A stretch of DNA of 64,000 nt. Source: Salipiger marinus (GTDB lineage: Bacteria; Pseudomonadota; Alphaproteobacteria; Rhodobacterales; Rhodobacteraceae). Below the pieces are notes generated by a model that made no database searches, was not told the DNA's origin, and worked only from the letters and a program-made list of their open reading frames with translations. The stretch lies in NCBI RefSeq assembly GCF_900100085.1, contig NZ_FNEJ01000013.1, positions 1 to 64,000 on the forward strand, given 5' to 3'. Positions 33,580 to 43,110 of the stretch are shown piece after piece. How positions within the stretch are numbered: position 1 is the first letter of the stretch; the number at the start of each line of letters is the position of its first letter. The position numbers and the translations under genes were made by a program.

Positions 33580-34326
33580 ATGAAGGCACCTGCGCATGTG
33601 ACCGCAATGTCGCTGCTGGCGCTGCTGGGGCTGTGGCTTGTCGCCGCCGCCTTTGCCGATCCCATGGTGCTGCCCGGCCCGGCCCGCGTCTGGGAGGTGC
33701 TGCTGCGCGAGGCGGGCAGCGGCAAGCTGTGGCTGCATCTGTCGATGACGCTGTGGCGGGTGCTGGCGGCCTTCGGGCTTGCCATGGTCGCGGGCTGCGC
33801 GCTGGGGCTGCTGCTGGGGCTGGCGCCGCGCGTCAACCGCTGGCTGGATCCGTGGGTGACGGTGCTGCTGAACCTGCCCGCGCTGGTCATCATCGTGCTC
33901 TGCTACCTCTGGATCGGCCTCAACGAGACAGCGGCGATCGTGGCGGTGTCGCTGAACAAGACCGCCATGGTCATCGTCACCATCCGCGAGGGCGTGCGCA
34001 GCATGGATCCCGCCGTCTCCGACATGGCGCGGGTCTATCGCATGTCGGGCCTCGCGCGGCTGCGCCATGTGATCTGGCCGCAGCTTGGGCCGTTTGTGGC
34101 CACCGCCACCCGCAACGGGCTGGCGGTGATCTGGAAAATCGTGCTGGTGGTCGAATTTCTGGGCCGCTCCAACGGCGTGGGGTTCCAGATCCACCTCTAT
34201 TTCCAGATGTTCGACACTGCCGCCGTGCTGGCCTATGCGCTCAGCTTCACCGGGGTGATGCTGCTCTTGGAATATCTTGTCGTGCAGCCATGGGAACGGC
34301 GCGCCAGCGCGTGGCGCCACGCCTGA
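33580..34326 (+). CDS. ABC transporter permease (TauC/SsuC type), orphan
   Basis: A 248-residue inner-membrane permease with six hydrophobic segments and the cytoplasmic EAA loop ([19 protein letters not shown]). It belongs to the group importing sulfonates, nitrate, thiamine precursors or aromatic amides. No ATPase or binding-protein gene is adjacent: cobA lies upstream and a monooxygenase downstream. It either works with subunits encoded elsewhere or is a remnant; the reading frame is intact. Confidence 0.85.
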   Translation: MKAPAHVTAMSLLALLGLWLVAAAFADPMVLPGPARVWEVLLREAGSGKLWLHLSMTLWRVLAAFGLAMVAGCALGLLLGLAPRVNRWLDPWVTVLLNLPALVIIVLCYLWIGLNETAAIVAVSLNKTAMVIVTIREGVRSMDPAVSDMARVYRMSGLARLRHVIWPQLGPFVATATRNGLAVIWKIVLVVEFLGRSNGVGFQIHLYFQMFDTAAVLAYALSFTGVMLLLEYLVVQPWERRASAWRHA

Positions 34327-34420
34327 GCCTGCGCGGGGACGCAGCCCGGTCTGTGCGGCGCGGGGGGTGTCGCTGCCGCCTGCGGGTGCCTATATCAGCC
34401 TCCGACAAAGGAGATCCCCG

Positions 34421-35410
34421 ATGACCGCCATCCGATACAGCCTGCTTGACCTGTCGCCCATTTCCGAAGGCGGCACCGCCGCCGAGGCGCTGGCGAACAC
34501 CGTGGAGCTGGCCCGCCATGCCGAGGATCTGGGCTATAACCGCTTCTGGCTGGCTGAACATCACAACATGCCCGGCATCGCGTCTGCCGCCACCGCCGTG
34601 GTGATCGGGCAGGTCGCCGCCGCCACGCGGACGATCCGGGTGGGCGCGGGCGGCATCATGCTGCCCAACCATGCGCCGCTGATGATCGCCGAACAGTTCG
34701 GCACGCTGGCCACGCTGTTTCCGGGCCGCATCGATCTGGGTCTGGGCCGCGCGCCCGGGTCGGATCAGGTGACCGCCATGGCGCTGCGCCGCAACTTTTC
34801 CGGCCCCGACCGCTTTCCCGATGACGTGGTCGAACTGATCGGCTTCTTTCAGGATCCGCAGGCGGGGCAGGCGGTGCGCGCCATCCCCGGCGAGGGCACG
34901 CAGGTGCCGGTCTGGATGCTGGGCTCCTCGCTTTATGGCGCGCAGCTTGCGGCGCATCTGGGCCTGCCTTACGCCTTTGCCTCGCATTTCGCCCCCGACG
35001 CGCTGGAAGACGCCGCCGCCATCTACCGCCGCAACTTCCGCCCCGGCCTGACCGAAGCCCCGCATTTCATGCTGGCGCTGAATGTCTGGGCCGCCGATAC
35101 CGAGGAAGAGGCGGTGCGCCTGCGCACCTCGCAGCAGCAGGGCTTCCTGAACCTGCGCCGCGGTCGGCCCGGCCCGCTGCCGAAACCCGTGGACGACATC
35201 CGCGAGGTGGCAAGCACGCCGGAACTCGCCATGGTGGACCGCGCGCTGGCGGTGTCGGCCACCGGCACGCCGGGGCAGGTCGCCGACCAGATCGCGGCAT
35301 GGGTGGACCGGCTGCGCCCGGACGAGCTGATCCTCACCGGCATGATCCATGATCCGCAGGCGCGGCGCCACAGTTTCCGGCTTGCGGCGGATGTGCTGCG
35401 CGCGGCTTAA
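34421..35410 (+). CDS. Luciferase-like flavin-dependent oxidoreductase
   Basis: A 329-residue LLM-class, FMN-linked TIM-barrel enzyme close to the MsnO8-type subgroup. It begins [35 protein letters not shown] and [14 protein letters not shown] are hallmark blocks, and [11 protein letters not shown] follows. The start at 34421 has a perfect AAAGGAGAT site. Its substrate is unknown. The upstream sulfonate-type permease hints at sulfonate or similar monooxygenation but does not prove it. Confidence 0.88.
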   Translation: MTAIRYSLLDLSPISEGGTAAEALANTVELARHAEDLGYNRFWLAEHHNMPGIASAATAVVIGQVAAATRTIRVGAGGIMLPNHAPLMIAEQFGTLATLFPGRIDLGLGRAPGSDQVTAMALRRNFSGPDRFPDDVVELIGFFQDPQAGQAVRAIPGEGTQVPVWMLGSSLYGAQLAAHLGLPYAFASHFAPDALEDAAAIYRRNFRPGLTEAPHFMLALNVWAADTEEEAVRLRTSQQQGFLNLRRGRPGPLPKPVDDIREVASTPELAMVDRALAVSATGTPGQVADQIAAWVDRLRPDELILTGMIHDPQARRHSFRLAADVLRAA

Positions 35411-35473
35411 ACTGCTTTAAACCTTCCCGGGCGTATCACAGGGAATGCCTGTGCTGCGTTCGGGGAATCGCTG

Positions 35474-36829
35474 ATGCTGTTTTTCGGGAAATCGAAGGTC
35501 AAACCTCCGGCGGATCTGTCCGGGGATGAAGCACTTTTGCAGATCATCGACCGGACACAGGCGGTGATCCATTTCCGGCCTGACGGCACGATCCTGCAGG
35601 CCAATGACAATTTCCTGCGCGCGCTCGGATATGCCGCGGCAGAGGTCGCGGGCCAGCATCACCGCATGTTCGTGCAGCGCGGCTATCGCGACTCCGCCGA
35701 ATATGCCCAGTTCTGGGAGGATCTGCGCGCCGGCCAGTTCGTGACGGCGCAGTTTCCCCGCATCACCAAGGATGACCGGGTCATCTGGATCAGCGCCACC
35801 TATGCCCCGGTGCTGGATGCGCGCGGCAGCGTGGTGCGGGTGGCCAAGATCGCCACCGACATCACCAGCCAGCGCGAGATGATCAAGGATCTGGGCCGCG
35901 GGCTGGAGGCGCTGCGTCAGGGCGACCTGTCCTTCCGGGTCAGCCAGATCACCGATCCGCAGTTTTCCCAGCTTGGCGCGGCCTATAACCTGGCGGTGGA
36001 AAATTTCGCCCGGCTGATCCTGCAGGTGCAGTCGGTCTCGGCGGCCATCGATCAGGTGGCGCAGGATATCGGCCTCACGTCGGAGGATCTGTCGCGGCGC
36101 ACCGAAACGCAGGCCGCCACGCTGGAACAGACCGCCGCCGCGGTGGAGGAGTTGAACCAGAATGTCCGCTCCGCCGCCGAATATGCCGCGGAGGTCGGGC
36201 GGGAGGCCGAGGACACCAAGGCCGCCGCCGAAGGCAGCAACAAGGTGGTGGAGGATGTGATCGCCGCCATGAAACGGATCGAGACCTCGTCGGATTCCAT
36301 CGGGCAGATCATCTCGGTCATCGATGACATCGCCTTCCAGACCAATCTGCTGGCGCTGAATGCCGGGGTGGAGGCGGCGCGGGCGGGCGAGGCCGGGCGC
36401 GGCTTTGCCGTGGTCGCCGCCGAAGTGCGCTCGCTGGCGCAGCGCTCGGCAGGATCGGCGCAGGAGATCAAGGCGCTGATCGTGCAGAGCAGCCAGCATG
36501 TCAAATACGGCGTCGATCTGGTGGGCAGCGCCAGTGGCGAGCTGGGCAACATCTTTCAGGGGGTGGAGCGGATCTCGGGCCGGATCCGCGAAGTGGCCCG
36601 CGGCATCGGCGAACAGACCCTTACGCTGGGAGAGATCAACACCGCGATTTCGCATCTGGATCACGTCACCCAGAAAAACGCGGCGATGGTCAACAAGACA
36701 AGCGACGCCACGCGCGAGCTTGCTTCGAACAGCCGGACCCTTGCCGAAGGCGTGCGCGTGTTCCGGGTGGACGGGATCCCTCTCGGCCGCGACGGCCCCA
36801 CGCACATGCCACAGGTCTCCGCCGCCTGA
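35474..36829 (+). CDS. Soluble PAS-domain methyl-accepting chemotaxis protein
   Basis: A 451-residue cytoplasmic chemoreceptor with no membrane helix. A PAS domain occupies about 20-130 (VIHFRPDGTILQANDNFLRALGY), a HAMP-like linker about 140-180, and the signalling domain the rest. The hairpin tip reads IISVIDDIAFQTNLLALNAGVEAARAG in pieces matching the conserved CheA/CheW contact. Likely an Aer-like sensor of redox or oxygen state through its PAS cofactor. No che genes are adjacent. Confidence 0.9.
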   Translation: MLFFGKSKVKPPADLSGDEALLQIIDRTQAVIHFRPDGTILQANDNFLRALGYAAAEVAGQHHRMFVQRGYRDSAEYAQFWEDLRAGQFVTAQFPRITKDDRVIWISATYAPVLDARGSVVRVAKIATDITSQREMIKDLGRGLEALRQGDLSFRVSQITDPQFSQLGAAYNLAVENFARLILQVQSVSAAIDQVAQDIGLTSEDLSRRTETQAATLEQTAAAVEELNQNVRSAAEYAAEVGREAEDTKAAAEGSNKVVEDVIAAMKRIETSSDSIGQIISVIDDIAFQTNLLALNAGVEAARAGEAGRGFAVVAAEVRSLAQRSAGSAQEIKALIVQSSQHVKYGVDLVGSASGELGNIFQGVERISGRIREVARGIGEQTLTLGEINTAISHLDHVTQKNAAMVNKTSDATRELASNSRTLAEGVRVFRVDGIPLGRDGPTHMPQVSAA

Positions 36830-36955
36830 GCGGGGTGCTGGCAGTCCCAATGGCACTGCATCCACCGGGGGGTTGAGTTCCCAAGCCCTGGCAGCGAAAG
36901 CCTGATCCCCGCAATGTCCCGGTCGCCGAGTGATGGCGCGGCGCAGGTCTGTCCC

Positions 36956-37156
36956 GTGCAGCATCCCCCTCCGGTGGGCACAAAGCACTGCCGCGGCGCG
37001 GTGCAGCGTCCCGCTCCGGTGGCACAAAGCACTGGCCCGGCGCGCGGTGCAGCGTCCCCGCTCCGGTGGCACGAGGTGCTGGTGCTGCGCGGTGCAGCGT
37101 CCCCCTCCGGTGGCACAAAGCGCTGGCCCGGCGCGGTGCAGCGTCCCCCTCCGGTG
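36956..37156. repeat. 45-bp tandem repeat (minisatellite), about 4.5 units
   Basis: Units begin at 36956, 37001, 37047, 37092 and 37136 (periods 45, 46, 45, 44); the fifth stops after 21 bases. Each opens GTGCAGCGTCCC, continues CTCCGGTGGCACAAAGC and ends CTGGCCCGGCGCG, with a few substitutions. GTGC...GCAC and CAGCG...CGCTG inside a unit can pair. The period keeps reading frames open on both strands, but no protein signature is recognisable. Confidence 0.85.
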
Positions 37157-37738
37157 TTCACACGTCGCTTGCGCCTCAGTGGCGCCGCGGATGGGTCGCG
37201 CGGCGCGGGGTTTTTCTTGCTCAAGCAGGCTACCGGCCATGGCGTTGGCGCACTGGCCATTGTGTTGGTCAGGCGACCTGCGACCCGTATGCTTTCCCAG
37301 TCCGGGCAGAGAACCCGCCTCAGGTGTCGGGTGGAAGCAAAAGAGCAGCGTATAGCGCCCCGCACGGCGCCTGCCTCTCTACCCGGTCAGGCACGGGCCG
37401 ACAGCACGCGGGGGATCGTCACGACGAAGGGGCGAACCCTCCGCGTCGCAGCGCTGACCGTCGAGCTATAGCAGGGCCGACGGCGGGAAGGGCGAGCCAC
37501 AAACACGGCGGATTTTGCCGATCGCCCCCTGCCACAGGCCTGCCGTTCCGGGGCAAGGGCGCGAGGGACGCCGGGGCTTCTGCCGGAAAGCCCCGCCCGT
37601 CTGTTTCTGTCCAAGCGTGTCTGCAGTTTCCCTGACCGCGCCACGCCCGCCATGGCATCGGCATAAGGGCGGCGCGGTGGGGCTCTTGACGTGGCCATGG
37701 CGCGTGCCATCTCTGGCCGGACCGACCCGGAGGCTGCC
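37157..37738. other. Non-coding stretch after the tandem repeat
   Basis: No gene is recognisable in about 580 bases. Frames are short, unlike known families and differ from the strong GC3 pattern of neighbouring genes. One hairpin, GGGGCTT-N8-AAGCCCC, lies near 37580. With the 126 bases between the chemoreceptor stop and the repeat, this makes the longest gene-free interval of the window. Confidence 0.6.
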
Positions 37739-37912
37739 ATGGCGCGGATGCGCAAGAAATCCGATCTGCCGCAGAAGATCTGCGCCTGCTGCGGCCTGCC
37801 GTTCAGCTGGCGCAAGAAATGGGCGCGCGACTGGGAACAGGTGCGCTTCTGCTCTGACCGCTGCCGCGCGCAGGGCCGTCGGGTCGGCGGGCGGGATCAG
37901 GACAGCGCGTGA
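37739..37912 (+). CDS. DUF2256 zinc-binding small protein
   Basis: A 57-residue protein with the DUF2256 signature. A basic start [15 protein letters not shown] leads to a cysteine pair CACC and the block [18 protein letters not shown], then C-D-R-C at the end. The four cysteines probably hold zinc; the function is unknown, though the fold resembles small nucleic-acid-binding zinc ribbons. The ATG at 37739 follows GGAGG. Its 3' end overlaps the convergent ligase gene by 16 bases. Confidence 0.85.
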   Translation: MARMRKKSDLPQKICACCGLPFSWRKKWARDWEQVRFCSDRCRAQGRRVGGRDQDSA

Positions 37913-39408
37913 TCCTGCAGCGCGCGGCGCCGCAGCTTGCCATTGGCGTTGCGCGGCAGCGTCTCCACCCGGATCCACGCGCGCGGCTGCTTGTAGCGGG
38001 CGAGCCGCTCTGCCGCCGCCTGCGCCAGCGCGGCCTCGTCCAGCGGCAGGGCAGAGATGCAGAAGGCCGCGATCACCCGCACGCCTTCCTTGACCTGCAG
38101 CTCTGTCACCGCCAGTTCGGTGATCCCCGGCAGACCGGCTAGCGCGGTTTCCACCTCCAGCGGCGAGACGCGGTAGCCGCCTGCGGTCATCATGTCATCC
38201 TCGCGGCCCAGATAGGTGACGGCGCCCTCGTCCGACATGCTGCCCAGATCGCCGGTCAGGAACCAGTCGCCCGCCATGCGCGCCGCCGTCGCCTCTGGCG
38301 CGTTGAGATAGCCCAGCATCAGCCCCGGATCGCTGCGCGCGATGGCGATGAGGCCGGGCTCTCCGCGCGGCACCGGCCTGTGATCAGGGCCAAGGATCGC
38401 CACGCGGCGCCCGGCCTGCGCAAAGCCCAAGGCGCCTTCGGGCGCGGGCCGGTCGGGCGCGCCGGAGAGGAAGGTGGAACATTCCGACATGCCGAAGGCT
38501 TCGTGGATCTGCGTGCCGGTGGCCTCTTCCCATGCGGTGCGCAGCGGAGTGGGAAGCTTCTCCCCCGCCGCGAGCCCGTGGCGCAGCTTCGGCAGCGCGG
38601 GAAGCGGGAACTTCAGAAGCTGGCGATAAACACCCGGAACGGCAGCAAAAATCGTCGCGTCATTGCGTTTCATCAGCAGGGCGAGCTGCGCCGGATCGAT
38701 GCCGGTGGCGGGGATCAGCGCGGTGGCCCCCCGCGTCCACGGATCCATCAGCCCGGTGCCCAGCGTGAAGGTCCAGTTGAACGCCCCCGCATGCAGCAGC
38801 CGGTCGTCGGGGCGCAGGCCGGTCCAGCCCTCCATCATCATCTTGCGTGCCCAGATGGCGCGATGCGCATGGGCCACGGCGCGGGGCTGGCCCGATGTGC
38901 CGGAGGTGAAGACCAGATAGGCCAGCCGGTCGGGATCGCCCATGGCATAGGGGGCGGCGGGCAGATCGCGCCATGGCAGAAAGGTGTCGGGGCCGAAGAC
39001 GGGCAGGCCAAGGTCGGGGCAGGCCACCTGCGGCGCACGCAGCACGGCGGCGGGGCTGATCTCTGCCACCATCTTCGCCACTTCCGGCGCGGTCAGCTGT
39101 GCCGAGGTCGGCACCGGCACGATCCCTGCCGCGATGGCGCCCAGATAGGCGATCGGGAAATCCACCGTATCCCCTAGCCGCAGCAGCAGGATGTCGCCCG
39201 GGCTCAGCCCGGCCTGCAGCAGCCCCGTCGCCGTGCCGCGCACGGCAGCGATCAGCCGCGCATAGGACCAGCGTTCGGCACCGGTGAGGCGCAGGATGGC
39301 CAGCGCCACCTTGTCGGGGGTGGCGGCACCAGCCGCCAGAACATGCGCGGCCAGATTGAACGGTTCGGGGCAGGGCGCAAAGGCGCCTTCATCGCTGATC
39401 GACAACAT
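37897..39408 (-). CDS. AMP-binding acyl/aryl-CoA ligase
   Basis: A 503-residue member of the ANL adenylate-forming superfamily. The P-loop is [16 protein letters not shown], motif A5 [10 protein letters not shown] and A7 DWFLTGDLG. The C-terminal catalytic lysine lies in [13 protein letters not shown]. The layout resembles benzoate/4-hydroxybenzoate-CoA ligases and medium-chain acyl-CoA synthetases, but the substrate is undetermined. It is divergent from an XRE-cupin regulator, which may control it. Confidence 0.87.
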   Translation of the reverse strand: MLSISDEGAFAPCPEPFNLAAHVLAAGAATPDKVALAILRLTGAERWSYARLIAAVRGTATGLLQAGLSPGDILLLRLGDTVDFPIAYLGAIAAGIVPVPTSAQLTAPEVAKMVAEISPAAVLRAPQVACPDLGLPVFGPDTFLPWRDLPAAPYAMGDPDRLAYLVFTSGTSGQPRAVAHAHRAIWARKMMMEGWTGLRPDDRLLHAGAFNWTFTLGTGLMDPWTRGATALIPATGIDPAQLALLMKRNDATIFAAVPGVYRQLLKFPLPALPKLRHGLAAGEKLPTPLRTAWEEATGTQIHEAFGMSECSTFLSGAPDRPAPEGALGFAQAGRRVAILGPDHRPVPRGEPGLIAIARSDPGLMLGYLNAPEATAARMAGDWFLTGDLGSMSDEGAVTYLGREDDMMTAGGYRVSPLEVETALAGLPGITELAVTELQVKEGVRVIAAFCISALPLDEAALAQAAAERLARYKQPRAWIRVETLPRNANGKLRRRALQDHALS

Positions 39409-39497
39409 GACCGCCGGGATAAGCGGGCGGCCCCTGCTCTGGCAAGGGCCACCTGCGCCGCAGTTGCAAGCGCCCCGAGCCAGCGCTATGGCGAAGC

Positions 39498-40118
39498 ATG
39501 ACTCGCGATCCGCAGACCCTGATCCGCATCGCCCGGGATACCGGGCAGGAGCAAGTTCCAGAACCGCTGGATCTGGGCCTGCGCGTGCGGGAATTGCGCA
39601 AGGCGCGGGACTGGACGCTGGAACAGGCCGCGAAACAGGCGGGGCTGGCGCGCTCGACCCTGTCGAAGATCGAGAATGGCCAGATGTCGCCCACCTATGA
39701 GGCGCTGAAGAAGCTGGCGGTGGGTCTGGGCATTTCCGTGCCGCAGCTTTTCACCCCGCCCAAGCGCGACCAGATCTCGGGGCGGATGGTGCATGTGCGC
39801 GACGGCGCCGGATTGCGGCAGGTCACCACCACCTATGAGCACGAGCTTCTGGCCGAAAGCCTGACCCGCAAGAAGATGCTGCCCTATCGCGCGCGGGTGC
39901 GGGCGCGGTCGATGGAAGAGTTCGACGGCTGGATCCGCCATGACGGCGAGGAATATCTTTATGTGCTGACCGGGGTCATCCGGCTTTACACCGAATTCTA
40001 CGAACCCCTGGAGATGCGGCGCGGCGACAGCGCCTATTACGACGCGACCATGGGGCATAACGTGATCTCGCTCAGCCCCGAGGATGCGACGATCCTCTGG
40101 GTCACCTCGCTGGGCTGA
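39498..40118 (+). CDS. XRE-cupin transcriptional regulator
   Basis: A 206-residue regulator. An XRE helix-turn-helix at about 28-82 (LRVRELRKARDWTLEQAAK, STLSKIENGQMSPTYEAL) is followed by a C-terminal cupin (about 130-205; GEEYLYVLTGVIRLYT) that would bind a small effector. Such proteins often control a divergent catabolic gene; here that is the acyl-CoA ligase, 89 bases away. The binding site was not identified. Confidence 0.88.
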   Translation: MTRDPQTLIRIARDTGQEQVPEPLDLGLRVRELRKARDWTLEQAAKQAGLARSTLSKIENGQMSPTYEALKKLAVGLGISVPQLFTPPKRDQISGRMVHVRDGAGLRQVTTTYEHELLAESLTRKKMLPYRARVRARSMEEFDGWIRHDGEEYLYVLTGVIRLYTEFYEPLEMRRGDSAYYDATMGHNVISLSPEDATILWVTSLG

Positions 40119-40126
40119 GCTCAAGG

Positions 40127-40363
40127 CTAGAGCCCGGCAGAGGTGCCGCCGCGCAGGGTCTGCGCAAACAGCCAGTCATCCAGTTCGCGCCGCGCCTCCC
40201 TGCGGGTCAGGTCGTGGCGTTCGGCCAGATGCGCCACCAGCCGGGCGCGGTCGGGCGGCTGCCTGCGCAGCCGTTCCGTATCAAGATTGGGAAAGCGCGC
40301 GCGCAGGGTGTCCAGCGCGCGGCTCCAGTTCCGGGTAAGGTCGTGCCATGTCAGGTGTCTCAT
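40127..40363 (-). CDS. Small helical protein of unknown function
   Basis: A 78-residue charged, tryptophan-containing protein (MRHLTWHDLTRNWSRALD) predicted to be mostly helical. It lacks hydrophobic segments or cysteines. It lies 51 bases downstream of livM on the same strand, so it could be the last gene of that operon, and converges on the XRE-cupin gene. I do not recognise the family. Confidence 0.55.
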   Translation of the reverse strand: MRHLTWHDLTRNWSRALDTLRARFPNLDTERLRRQPPDRARLVAHLAERHDLTRREARRELDDWLFAQTLRGGTSAGL

Positions 40364-40414
40364 GCCAGCGCAACGCAGGGATCGGTCGGGGGTTCCCGCC
40401 GATGCGCGACCGTC

Positions 40415-41704
40415 TCAGCGCTCCGGCAGCAGACCGCGCGGGGCAAAGCGCAGCACCAGCAGCAGGATCACCCCCATGGTCAGCAGCCGCATGTGCTGCA
40501 CGCTGTCCAGCAGATGCGCCTTGAGCCACGAACCATCCGCCATGCCCGCCGTCAGCACCGCCATCAGCGCCTGCCCGATCGGTTCGACCTGCACCCACAG
40601 GAACCAGATCAGGAACCCGCCCAGCACCGCGCCAAAATTGTTGCCCGACCCGCCGACGATCACCATGACCCAGATCAGGAAGGTGTAGCGCAGCGGCTGG
40701 TAAGTGCCCGGGGTCAGCTGCCCGTCCAGCGTGGTCATCATCGCCCCGGCAATGCCGCAGAGCGCCGATCCAAGGATGAAGATCTGCAGATGCCGGGCGG
40801 TCACGTCCTTGCCCATGGCGCGGGCGGCGGTCTCGTTGTCGCGGATGGCGCGCATCATCCGGCCCCATGGCGAGTTCAGCGCCAGTTGCGCCAGCACCAG
40901 CAGCAGGACCAGCACCGCCGCGAACAGCAGGCCATAGCCCAGCTTCACCGTCAGCGTCGAGGCGGTGGTGGGGTCGATCCCCAGATCCGCCGCGCGGGCG
41001 ACAAAGCCCGGATCCTGCTGCAGGTCGATCTCGTAGGGCACGGGCCGGGGCAGGCCGGTCACGTTCTTGACGCCGCGCGCCAGCCAGTCCTCGTTCTTGA
41101 GCACGGCGATGATGATCTCGGCGATGCCCAGCGTGGCGATGGCAAGATAGTCGGAGCGCAGCCCCAGCGCGGTCTTGCCGATGGCCCAGGCCACGGCGGC
41201 GGCGAGCAGCCCGCCCACCGGCCATGCCAGCAGCACCGGCAGGCCGAGCCCGCCCAGATAGCCGGTGGCGGCGGGGTTCACCGCCTCCACCGCCGTGGCG
41301 GCAGGATCAAACAGCGCGCGATAGACGAAGAACCCGGCGACGAGCAGCGCCGCCACCCCCCAGCCGCGCAGCCGCTTCGGCAGGCGCCGCCAGACCAGCA
41401 CCGCGCCCGCGATCACCGCCACGCCACATCCCAGCGCCGCCAGCAGGCGCGGGCCGCCTGCGGCCCATGCCTCGGGCACCGGCGCGGTGGAGGTCAGCAC
41501 CACGGCGAGCCCGCCAAGCGCCACAAAGCCCATGACGCCCACGTTGAAGAGCCCGGCGAGCCCCCATTGCAGGTTGACCCCCAGCGCCATCACCGCGCTG
41601 ACCAGCCCCATGTTCAGGATCAGCAGCGCGGAGTTCCAGCTTTGCAGCAGCCCGGTGCCAAGGATCAGCGCCGCCACCAGCGCAAACAGGGCAAGCGTTC
41701 TCAT
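40415..41704 (-). CDS. livM: Branched-chain amino acid-type ABC permease LivM
   Basis: Second membrane subunit of the ABC importer. It has 429 residues, about 100 more than a minimal LivM; the extra length comes from additional hydrophobic segments around residues 85-130 and linkers (RRLPKRLRGWGVAALLV). Typical blocks are GLAGLFNVGVMGFVALGG, LRSDYLAIATLGIAEI and the cytoplasmic RAIRDNETAARAMGKDV. The start overlaps the livH stop (ATGA). The substrate is not certain from permeases alone. Confidence 0.92.
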   Translation of the reverse strand: MRTLALFALVAALILGTGLLQSWNSALLILNMGLVSAVMALGVNLQWGLAGLFNVGVMGFVALGGLAVVLTSTAPVPEAWAAGGPRLLAALGCGVAVIAGAVLVWRRLPKRLRGWGVAALLVAGFFVYRALFDPAATAVEAVNPAATGYLGGLGLPVLLAWPVGGLLAAAVAWAIGKTALGLRSDYLAIATLGIAEIIIAVLKNEDWLARGVKNVTGLPRPVPYEIDLQQDPGFVARAADLGIDPTTASTLTVKLGYGLLFAAVLVLLLVLAQLALNSPWGRMMRAIRDNETAARAMGKDVTARHLQIFILGSALCGIAGAMMTTLDGQLTPGTYQPLRYTFLIWVMVIVGGSGNNFGAVLGGFLIWFLWVQVEPIGQALMAVLTAGMADGSWLKAHLLDSVQHMRLLTMGVILLLVLRFAPRGLLPER

Positions 41705-42711
41705 ACCGATTTCCCCCTGAAAAGCCCGGTGGGGCGGAACAGCAGCACGATCACCAGAATGACGAAGCTGACCGCGAATTTGTAATCCGTGCCCATGAGC
41801 TGCAGCAGCCCCTCGGGGGCAAGGCTCTCGGGCAGAAGGTAGGTCGCGACCTTTTTCCACGCATAGGTCAGCCCCACCTCGGAAAAGGCGATGACGAAGC
41901 CGCCCGCGATCGCCCCCAGCGGGCTGCCAAGGCCGCCGACGATGGCTGCGGCAAAGACCGGCAGCAGCAGCTGGAAATAGGTGAAGGGCTTGAAGCTTTT
42001 GTCCAGCCCGTAAAGCACCCCCGCCACGGTGGCGAGTGCGGCGACGATGATCCATGTCACCAGCACCACCCGTTCGGGATTGATCCCCGACAGCAGCGCC
42101 AGATCCTCGTTATCGGCATAGGCGCGCATGGATTTGCCGGTGCGGGTATGGGTCAGGAACCAGAACAGCAGCGCCACCACCAGCACCGCCGTCACCACGG
42201 TCAGCACCTGCGTGCTGCGCAGCGCCAGCCCCTCGGCAAGGCCGGTCATCTCGCGGAAATCGCGGGCATTGATGACGAAGCGCTCGCCATCGGCGAAATT
42301 CTGGTCATCGGGGCCGATCACGAAACGCGTCAGCCCGTTATAGATGAACATCACCCCCATGGAGACGATGACAAGGATCACCGGCTTGGCCTTCTGCGCG
42401 CGGTAGAAGCGATAGACCATGCGGTCGGTGGCCAGCACCAGCAGTGCCGCGCCCAGAATGCCCGCAGGCAGCGCCAGCAGCGCGGTGGGCAGCGGCCCCA
42501 GCGTGATCCCCGCCGCCTGCAGCCCCCATGTGGCCAGAATGGTGCACATGGTGCCCCAGGCCATGGTGTCGCCATGGGCGAAGTTGGAAAAGCGCAGGAT
42601 GCCGTAGACCAGCGTCACCCCCAGCGCCCCCAGCGCCAGCTGGCTGCCATAGGCCACCGCCGGGATCAGCACGAAATTGGCAAGCGCGACAAGCGCGTTC
42701 AGAACATCCAT
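41701..42711 (-). CDS. livH: Branched-chain amino acid-type ABC permease LivH
   Basis: First membrane subunit, 336 residues with about eight hydrophobic helices. Blocks GALGVTLVYGILRFSNFAHG, FRAYADNEDLA-like MRAYADNEDLALLSGIN and VGGLGSPLGAIAGG are characteristic. Its start codon overlaps the stop of the small secreted-protein gene by one base (TGATG), and its stop overlaps livM. Confidence 0.93.
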   Translation of the reverse strand: MDVLNALVALANFVLIPAVAYGSQLALGALGVTLVYGILRFSNFAHGDTMAWGTMCTILATWGLQAAGITLGPLPTALLALPAGILGAALLVLATDRMVYRFYRAQKAKPVILVIVSMGVMFIYNGLTRFVIGPDDQNFADGERFVINARDFREMTGLAEGLALRSTQVLTVVTAVLVVALLFWFLTHTRTGKSMRAYADNEDLALLSGINPERVVLVTWIIVAALATVAGVLYGLDKSFKPFTYFQLLLPVFAAAIVGGLGSPLGAIAGGFVIAFSEVGLTYAWKKVATYLLPESLAPEGLLQLMGTDYKFAVSFVILVIVLLFRPTGLFRGKSV

Positions 42712-43106
42712 CAGGGCAGAATCCCGCAGCTCAGAAAGTCGATCTCGGGGGCAGCGCCCCCCGCGGCCTGACGCAGATAAAGCGCCGTGGTCTCGCTGCT
42801 CAGCACCAGCGTGTGGCGCGCGCCCCCGGGCAGGGTCCAGAGGAAGGGCCCGGCAAAGGAGACGCCCTGTCCCTCGCCCTGCGCCGCGCCGTCATGCCCT
42901 ATGGCATAGCCGCCCGCCCCTTGGGCATCGACGCCAAGCGGCGCAAGCGTGAAGGCGACCGCACCCTCTGCTGCCGCGCAGGTGCCCGCGCCGTCACAGC
43001 GGCTGAGCCGCGTGCAGGACAGCTCAAGCCGCGCGCCCTCTGCCGCCGCCATGGCGGGCAGCAGCAGCGCCAGCAGCCCCGCCCAAGCCCTTGCAGATGT
43101 GACCAT
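42711..43106 (-). CDS. Small exported protein inside the liv-type operon
   Basis: A 131-residue protein with a signal peptide (MVTSARAWAGLLALLLPAMA, cleavage near AMAAAEG). The mature part has four cysteines: LSCTRLSRCDGAGTC and a terminal LSCGI. It sits between livF and livH with overlapping junctions, so it is made with the transporter. I recognise no domain. It may bind the transported compound or assist the binding protein in the periplasm. Confidence 0.7.
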   Translation of the reverse strand: MVTSARAWAGLLALLLPAMAAAEGARLELSCTRLSRCDGAGTCAAAEGAVAFTLAPLGVDAQGAGGYAIGHDGAAQGEGQGVSFAGPFLWTLPGGARHTLVLSSETTALYLRQAAGGAAPEIDFLSCGILP

Positions 43107-43110
43107 CGCC

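Noticed and set aside
36956-37156. Tandem units considered as a CRISPR array
   Set aside because: Repeats of about 45 bases are contiguous, without unique spacers, and no cas gene is present.
35417-37240. A 600-codon open frame on the minus strand across the chemoreceptor gene and tandem repeat
   Set aside because: It is antisense to a clear chemoreceptor gene. High GC keeps frames open, and the repeated peptide in the minisatellite only reflects a period divisible by three.
37157-37738. Search for a tRNA or transposase remnant in the gene-free stretch
   Set aside because: No T-loop/acceptor pattern and no transposase-like frame could be supported.
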